Of a DNA stretch of 64,000 bases, positions 59,741-64,000 are shown piece by piece. Source of the stretch: an uncultured Pseudodesulfovibrio sp. (GTDB lineage Bacteria > Desulfobacterota > Desulfovibrionia > Desulfovibrionales > Desulfovibrionaceae); NCBI RefSeq assembly GCF_963662885.1, contig NZ_OY760055.1, forward strand, positions 196,001 to 260,000. Reading direction: 5' to 3'. Each line of letters begins with the position of its first letter. Positions within the stretch are counted from its first letter, which is position 1. The notes under the pieces are model-generated. The model was not told the DNA's origin, made no database searches, and worked only from the letters and a program-made list of their open reading frames with translations. Position numbers and translations under genes: made by a program.

Positions 59741-61158
59741 ACCTCGCAGAAAGACTGAACCGCAACGCGGCCAAGCGTACTGCCCAGGCAGCGGCTCCCA
59801 AGGACCAGCCCAAGGTGGCCCCCAAGGCCAAGGTCCAGCCCAAGGCGACTCCCAAGGTCGAGGCGGCGGAGCACTATTTCGAGCTCAAGACCCGTATCCA
59901 CGACCGGCTCATCGACATGATCGACCTTTCGCTCCTGGATTCCCTGAGCGAGACCGAAATGCGCAGCGAAATCTCCAAGGTCACCGAGGGGTTGCTCTGG
60001 GGCGAGTTCCGCAACGCGCCCCTGAACCTGGCCGAGCGCAAGCGTATGCTGGCCGAGATCCAGGACGAGGTCATCGGCCTCGGACCGCTTGAGCCCTACG
60101 TTCAGGACCCCACGGTCAACGATATCCTGGTCAACGGCTACAAGCAGATCTACGTGGAACGTTCGGGCAAGCTGGAGCTGACCCCGGCCCGTTTCAAGGA
60201 CGATGATCATCTGCGCAAGATCATCGACCGCATCGTGTCCATGGTCGGCCGTCGCATCGACGAGTCCCAGCCTCTGTGCGACGCGCGCCTGCTCGACGGC
60301 TCGCGCGTCAACGCGGTCATCCCGCCCCTGGCCATCGACGGTCCCTCGCTGTCCATTCGTAAGTTTTCCAAGGACCCGCTGGAAGTGGCGGACCTGATCG
60401 GTTTCAACTCACTCACTTCGGAGATGGCCCTGCTCATGAAGGGCATCGTCCAGTCCCAGCTCAACGTGCTCATCTCCGGCGGTACCGGCTCGGGTAAGAC
60501 CACGCTGCTCAACTGCCTGTCGCGCAACGTGCCCGAGGACGAGCGCATCGTGACCATCGAGGACGCGGCCGAGCTGCAGCTCAAGCAGGAACACGTGGTC
60601 AGGCTGGAAACCCGCCCGGCCAATATCGAGGGCCGCGGCGAGATCACCATGCGCGATCTGGTCAAGAACTGCCTGCGTATGCGCCCCGACCGCATCATCG
60701 TCGGCGAGGTCCGTTCGTCCGAGGCCCTGGACATGCTCCAGGCAATGAACACCGGTCACGACGGCTCCCTGACCACCATCCACGCCAATACCCCGCGCGA
60801 CGCCCTGATGCGTCTGGAAACCATGATCTCCATGGCCGGGCTGAATCTGAACCCCCTGTCCATGAAGCGCTACATCTCCTCGGCCATCGACGTCATCATC
60901 CAGGCCACGCGCCTGGTGGACGGTTCCAGAAAGGTCATCTCCATTCAGGAAGTGACCGGCATGGAAGGGGAGATGATCACCATGCAGGAAATTTTCGCCT
61001 TCGAGCAGACCGGCATGACCCCCGACGGCAAGGTGGAAGGCTATTTCACGGCCCGGGGCATCCGGCCCAAGTTCGCGGACAAGCTGGAGCGCATGGGCTT
61101 CCCGTTCCCCATGGAAATGTTCAACGTCACCCCCAGACCCCCGAAGAACAAGGAGTAG
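59737..61158 (+). CDS. cpaF: Pilus assembly secretion ATPase CpaF/TadA
   Basis: A 473-residue type II/IV secretion ATPase powering pilus assembly. It has an Ala/Lys/Pro-rich N terminus (~10-45), then Walker A GGTGSGKTTLL (~248), the Asp box, Walker B RPDRIIVGEVR (~325) and the His box TGHDGSLTTIHANT (~340). Length and motif order match TadA. Start is fixed by the ATGA overlap with cpaE. Confidence 0.95.
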   Translation: MNLAERLNRNAAKRTAQAAAPKDQPKVAPKAKVQPKATPKVEAAEHYFELKTRIHDRLIDMIDLSLLDSLSETEMRSEISKVTEGLLWGEFRNAPLNLAERKRMLAEIQDEVIGLGPLEPYVQDPTVNDILVNGYKQIYVERSGKLELTPARFKDDDHLRKIIDRIVSMVGRRIDESQPLCDARLLDGSRVNAVIPPLAIDGPSLSIRKFSKDPLEVADLIGFNSLTSEMALLMKGIVQSQLNVLISGGTGSGKTTLLNCLSRNVPEDERIVTIEDAAELQLKQEHVVRLETRPANIEGRGEITMRDLVKNCLRMRPDRIIVGEVRSSEALDMLQAMNTGHDGSLTTIHANTPRDALMRLETMISMAGLNLNPLSMKRYISSAIDVIIQATRLVDGSRKVISIQEVTGMEGEMITMQEIFAFEQTGMTPDGKVEGYFTARGIRPKFADKLERMGFPFPMEMFNVTPRPPKNKE

Positions 61159-61161
61159 GCC

Positions 61162-62136
61162 ATGTCCATGACACTGATCATCGCGGCTGTGGCCGTACTC
61201 GTCGTCTTCCTGCTGGTCATGGGTATCGGCTCGCTCGTGCAGTCCGGTTCGGACAAGGCCGACCGGCGCGTCAAGGAGCGCCTGAGAGCCATGGCCATGA
61301 ACGCCGACATCGACGTAGCTGCCGTGGATCTGGTCCTGCGCGAAAGCACCATGAGCGAGGTGCCGTTGTTCAACCGCCTGCTCGAAAGCATGCGCTGGGC
61401 CACCCATTTCAACCGCCTGCTGTACCAGGCCGACGCCAAGGCTTCGGCGGGCGTGTACCTGCTCGGCTGCATGCTGCTGGCCGTGGTCGGCTTCTATGCC
61501 GGAACCTTCTCGGGCCGGCTGTGGGTCTCCGGGGCCGGGGCGTTGATGCTCGGGTATATCCCGGTCTGGACGCTGCAGAGCAAGAAGCGCAAGCGCATGG
61601 ACAAGTTTCAGAAGCAGCTGCCCGAGGCGCTGGACCTCATGGCCCGCGCGCTCAAGGCCGGACACACCTTCGGCGGCGGCATGCGCATGGTGGCCGACGA
61701 ATTCGACGCTCCCATCGGCCCGGAATTCGGCAAGACTCTGGACGAGATGAACTACGGCATGGATGCGGACCGCGCGCTGACCAATCTGGAAGAACGCGTG
61801 GACTGCCCGGACCTGAAGTTCTTCATCGTCTCGGTCAATATTCAGCGCGAGACCGGCGGCAACCTGGCCGAGATCATCGCCAAGATCGCCGCCCTGGTTC
61901 GCGAGCGGTTCGCCCTGTTCGGCAAGATTCGGGTCCTGTCCGCCGAGGGCAGGGTGTCCGCCTACATCCTCATCGCCCTCCCGTTTCTGCTGACCGGCAT
62001 CCTCTATGTGGTCAACCCGAAGTACGTCAGCCTGCTGTGGACCCGCGAACTGGGCCAGAGCATGGTCTGGGGAGCGGCCATATCCATGATCTTCGGTTGG
62101 ATCATCATTCGCAAGATCATTCGGATCAAGGTGTAG
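61162..62136 (+). CDS. tadB: Inner-membrane platform protein TadB
   Basis: A 324-residue T2SSF-domain membrane protein. An N-terminal helix (TLIIAAVAVLVVFLLVMGI), a pair of helices near ~90-135, the cytoplasmic T2SSF domain (QLPEALDLMARALKAGHTFG; NIQRETGGNLAEIIAKIA) and C-terminal helices are present. It forms the assembly platform with TadC. Three nt separate it from cpaF. Confidence 0.95.
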   Translation: MSMTLIIAAVAVLVVFLLVMGIGSLVQSGSDKADRRVKERLRAMAMNADIDVAAVDLVLRESTMSEVPLFNRLLESMRWATHFNRLLYQADAKASAGVYLLGCMLLAVVGFYAGTFSGRLWVSGAGALMLGYIPVWTLQSKKRKRMDKFQKQLPEALDLMARALKAGHTFGGGMRMVADEFDAPIGPEFGKTLDEMNYGMDADRALTNLEERVDCPDLKFFIVSVNIQRETGGNLAEIIAKIAALVRERFALFGKIRVLSAEGRVSAYILIALPFLLTGILYVVNPKYVSLLWTRELGQSMVWGAAISMIFGWIIIRKIIRIKV

Positions 62137-62146
62137 GGAGGCAGCC

Positions 62147-63103
62147 ATGGATTACCAGATCATTCCTCTGTTGGCCGCTGGCGTTGGCTTCATCTCGGTC
62201 CTTCTGGCCGGGTATGGCCTGATCGGTTACCTGAGCGGGGCCAGTGACTCGGCCCGTCTCAAGGAGCGGGTCTCCGGCAAGGCGGTCAAGCGTTCGGAAG
62301 CACTGACCGCGCCGCTGGGCCACGCGCTCAAGGGAACCGTGGACTTTTTCGGACGGCTGGGCACCAAGATCGGCCCCACCGAGACCGCGGAGGTCGACAA
62401 GGGCCGCCTGCGCCTCATCCAGGCCGGTCTGCGCAAGCCCGATTCCTACAAGATATTTCAGGGCCTCAAGGGCTTCCTGGCCGTGGGCCTGGCCGGCGGC
62501 TTCCTGCTCGTCCGCTTCCTGTTCATGGACCACATGTCCACGAGCGCGACCTGCTTCGGCACGGTCCTGCTGGCCGCCATCGGTGTCTACGGGCCGGATT
62601 ACTGGCTCACCAAGAAGATAAACAAGCGCAAGATGACCGTGGGTGACGAGCTCCCCGACGCTCTCGACCTTCTGGTGGTCTGCGTGGAATCCGGCATGGG
62701 GCTGGACCAGGCTCTGGACCGCGTCTGTCATGAGATGCGCAGCTCGGGCCCGGTCATCAGCTCCGAATTCAAGCTGCTCACCCTGGAACTGCGCGCGGGC
62801 AAGTCCCGCGTGGAAGCCCTCCGGTCGCTGGCCGAAAGGGTCGGTTTGGACGACCTGAACAGCCTGACCTCGTTGCTCATCCAGGCCGACGCCTTCGGCA
62901 TCAGCGTCGGTCGGACCCTGCGCGTCTACTCGGACGCCATGCGCGTCAAGCGCGCCCAGCGGGCCGAGGAAAAGGCCGCCAAGATGCCTGTGTTGCTGCT
63001 TCTTCCGCTCGTGGCGTTCATCCTCCCGTCCCTGTTCGTTGTCATTCTCGGACCGGCGGTGATCATGAGCATGGATATGTTCCTGAAGATGAACAACCAC
63101 TAG
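62147..63103 (+). CDS. tadC: Inner-membrane platform protein TadC
   Basis: A 318-residue paralogue of TadB with the same layout: N-terminal helix, central helix pair (GFLAVGLAGGFLLVRFLFM), T2SSF domain (DELPDALDLLVVCVESGMGL; SLTSLLIQADAFGISVGRTL) and a C-terminal helix. GGGAGG precedes the ATG, 10 nt after tadB. Confidence 0.95.
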   Translation: MDYQIIPLLAAGVGFISVLLAGYGLIGYLSGASDSARLKERVSGKAVKRSEALTAPLGHALKGTVDFFGRLGTKIGPTETAEVDKGRLRLIQAGLRKPDSYKIFQGLKGFLAVGLAGGFLLVRFLFMDHMSTSATCFGTVLLAAIGVYGPDYWLTKKINKRKMTVGDELPDALDLLVVCVESGMGLDQALDRVCHEMRSSGPVISSEFKLLTLELRAGKSRVEALRSLAERVGLDDLNSLTSLLIQADAFGISVGRTLRVYSDAMRVKRAQRAEEKAAKMPVLLLLPLVAFILPSLFVVILGPAVIMSMDMFLKMNNH

Positions 63104-63125
63104 GGCACAAGCCAAGGAGACCATC

Positions 63126-64000
63126 ATGAGAAAGTTCTTAATCATCACCGTGACCCTGATCGCCGGGATCGTTCTGTCCGGCTGCATGGCCAAGTCATAT
63201 GACGACAAGACCTTCGATCAGTTGGCATACGGGAAGAAGTCCCCGGTCACCCTGACCAGCGAACAGCACGAGCAGGTGGGCGACGGCTATGTCCGCCGCA
63301 ACAAGCCCGAAATGGCCCTGGTGCATTTCAACAAGGCCATAGAGCTGAACGGCGACAATCTCGACGCTCGGGTCAAGCGCGGCAGTCTGCTGGCGGCCCA
63401 GGGGCTGGACGAGCAGGCGCTGGCCGAGTTCAACAAGGTGCTGGAAAAGTCTCCGGATCATGCCATCGCCAATGAAGCCGCCGGTTGCGTGTATTTTCGC
63501 GCCGGGCTGTACGACGAGGCCAAGTCCCATTTGAACCGTGCCGTGGCCCTCAATCCCATGCTTTGGAAGGCCCATAATTTCCTGGGCATCATTCACGACC
63601 GCAACCGGGAGTATGATCAGGCCGCCGAGGAGTTCTCCGCCGCTCTGGAATTGCACCAGGGCAACGGCGCCGACGAGATCTACAACAACCTGGGCGTGGT
63701 CCATATCGCCCGCAAGCAGTACGTCGAGGCGGTGGAGACCTTCCGCCGGGCGCTGCAGACCGGCGGCGTGTCCGCCCGCACCTACAATAATCTGGGCTTG
63801 GCCCTGGCCCGCATGGGCCGTCTGGACGAAGCCCTCGAATCCTTCAAGTACGCAGGGGGCGAAGCCAAGGCCCACAACAATCTCGGATACGTCCTCCTGA
63901 CGGAGAACCGGCCCGCACAGGCCGTGCCGTACTTCGAGAAGGCCATCGAGCTGTCCCCCTCCTACTATGTGAAGGCCGCCGACAACCTGAAGCGCGCCCG
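63126..64000 (+). CDS. tadD: TadD-like TPR lipoprotein, 3'-truncated by window edge
   Basis: The frame is open to the end of the window (291 codons seen). The signal sequence MRKFLIITVTLIAGIVLSGC ends in the lipobox LSGC (Cys20). At least six tetratricopeptide units follow (for example NKPEMALVHFNKAIELNGDN, GLYDEAKSHLNRAVALNPML, RPAQAVPYFEKAIELSPSYY). TadD-type lipoproteins act as secretin pilots or stabilisers. AAGGAG precedes the ATG, 22 nt after tadC. Confidence 0.92.
   Translation, partial: MRKFLIITVTLIAGIVLSGCMAKSYDDKTFDQLAYGKKSPVTLTSEQHEQVGDGYVRRNKPEMALVHFNKAIELNGDNLDARVKRGSLLAAQGLDEQALAEFNKVLEKSPDHAIANEAAGCVYFRAGLYDEAKSHLNRAVALNPMLWKAHNFLGIIHDRNREYDQAAEEFSAALELHQGNGADEIYNNLGVVHIARKQYVEAVETFRRALQTGGVSARTYNNLGLALARMGRLDEALESFKYAGGEAKAHNNLGYVLLTENRPAQAVPYFEKAIELSPSYYVKAADNLKRA

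Overview
The window reads as chromosomal DNA of a GC-rich deltaproteobacterial sulfate reducer of the Desulfovibrio / Pseudodesulfovibrio type. This is inferred from gene content (a GAK-system operon, glutamine synthetase III, a TPR protein of a form I associate with Desulfovibrio, a Tad pilus locus with sigma-54 promoters), not from a marker gene. Coding density is high, Shine-Dalgarno sites are strong (GGAG/GGAGG), and many adjacent genes are coupled by ATGA or GTGA overlaps. No rRNA, tRNA, insertion sequence, prophage or CRISPR array was seen.

Layout. 1-3.0 kb: a 5'-truncated Cache-HAMP histidine kinase converges on a receiver/kinase hybrid; they share a CTAG stop overlap. 3.1-7.8 kb: a BMP-type (nucleoside-like) ABC transporter operon on the minus strand. 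8.1-10.1 kb: greA and an RluA-type pseudouridine synthase split into two overlapping frames. 10.5-12.7 kb: glnN. 13.2-14.5 kb: an MscS channel. 14.5-26.0 kb: a signalling island with three exported caspase-like proteins around an ECF-type sigma factor, a zinc-binding membrane anti-sigma factor, an OmpA-domain protein and a HAMP/PP2C phosphatase. 26.3-35.1 kb: an eleven-gene minus-strand operon holding the GAK set (XXXCH protein, amphi-Trp proteins, ATP-grasp, HprK-related kinase, CofD-like protein) plus a PHP-like protein, a PhoU-kinase fusion and a ParA ATPase; its function is unknown. 35.3-40.1 kb: 5'-nucleotidase, oxidoreductase, ppnP, a small protein and a periplasmic binding protein. 40.2-49.2 kb: a galactose locus (galT, galK, LacI regulator, galM, then a complete sugar ABC transporter) behind LacI-type operators. 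49.6-50.6 kb: a 42-residue Cys-rich protein and a TPR protein. 50.8-64 kb: a Tad pilus locus in two divergent arms around an NtrC-type regulator.

The main non-coding structure lies in gene 3' regions: three families of palindromic repeats (about 120, 40 and 100 bp) at 12.8-13.1, 37.05-37.43 and 49.2-49.56 kb. The 120-bp family keeps its base pairing through compensating changes between copies. In the Tad locus both arms carry a sigma-54 promoter, each with a TTGTGGATW box 118-119 bp upstream, suggesting co-activation by the regulator between them.

The strongest candidates for poorly described biology are the GAK operon, the caspase / sigma / PP2C island, the paired Tad promoters and the covarying palindromic element.
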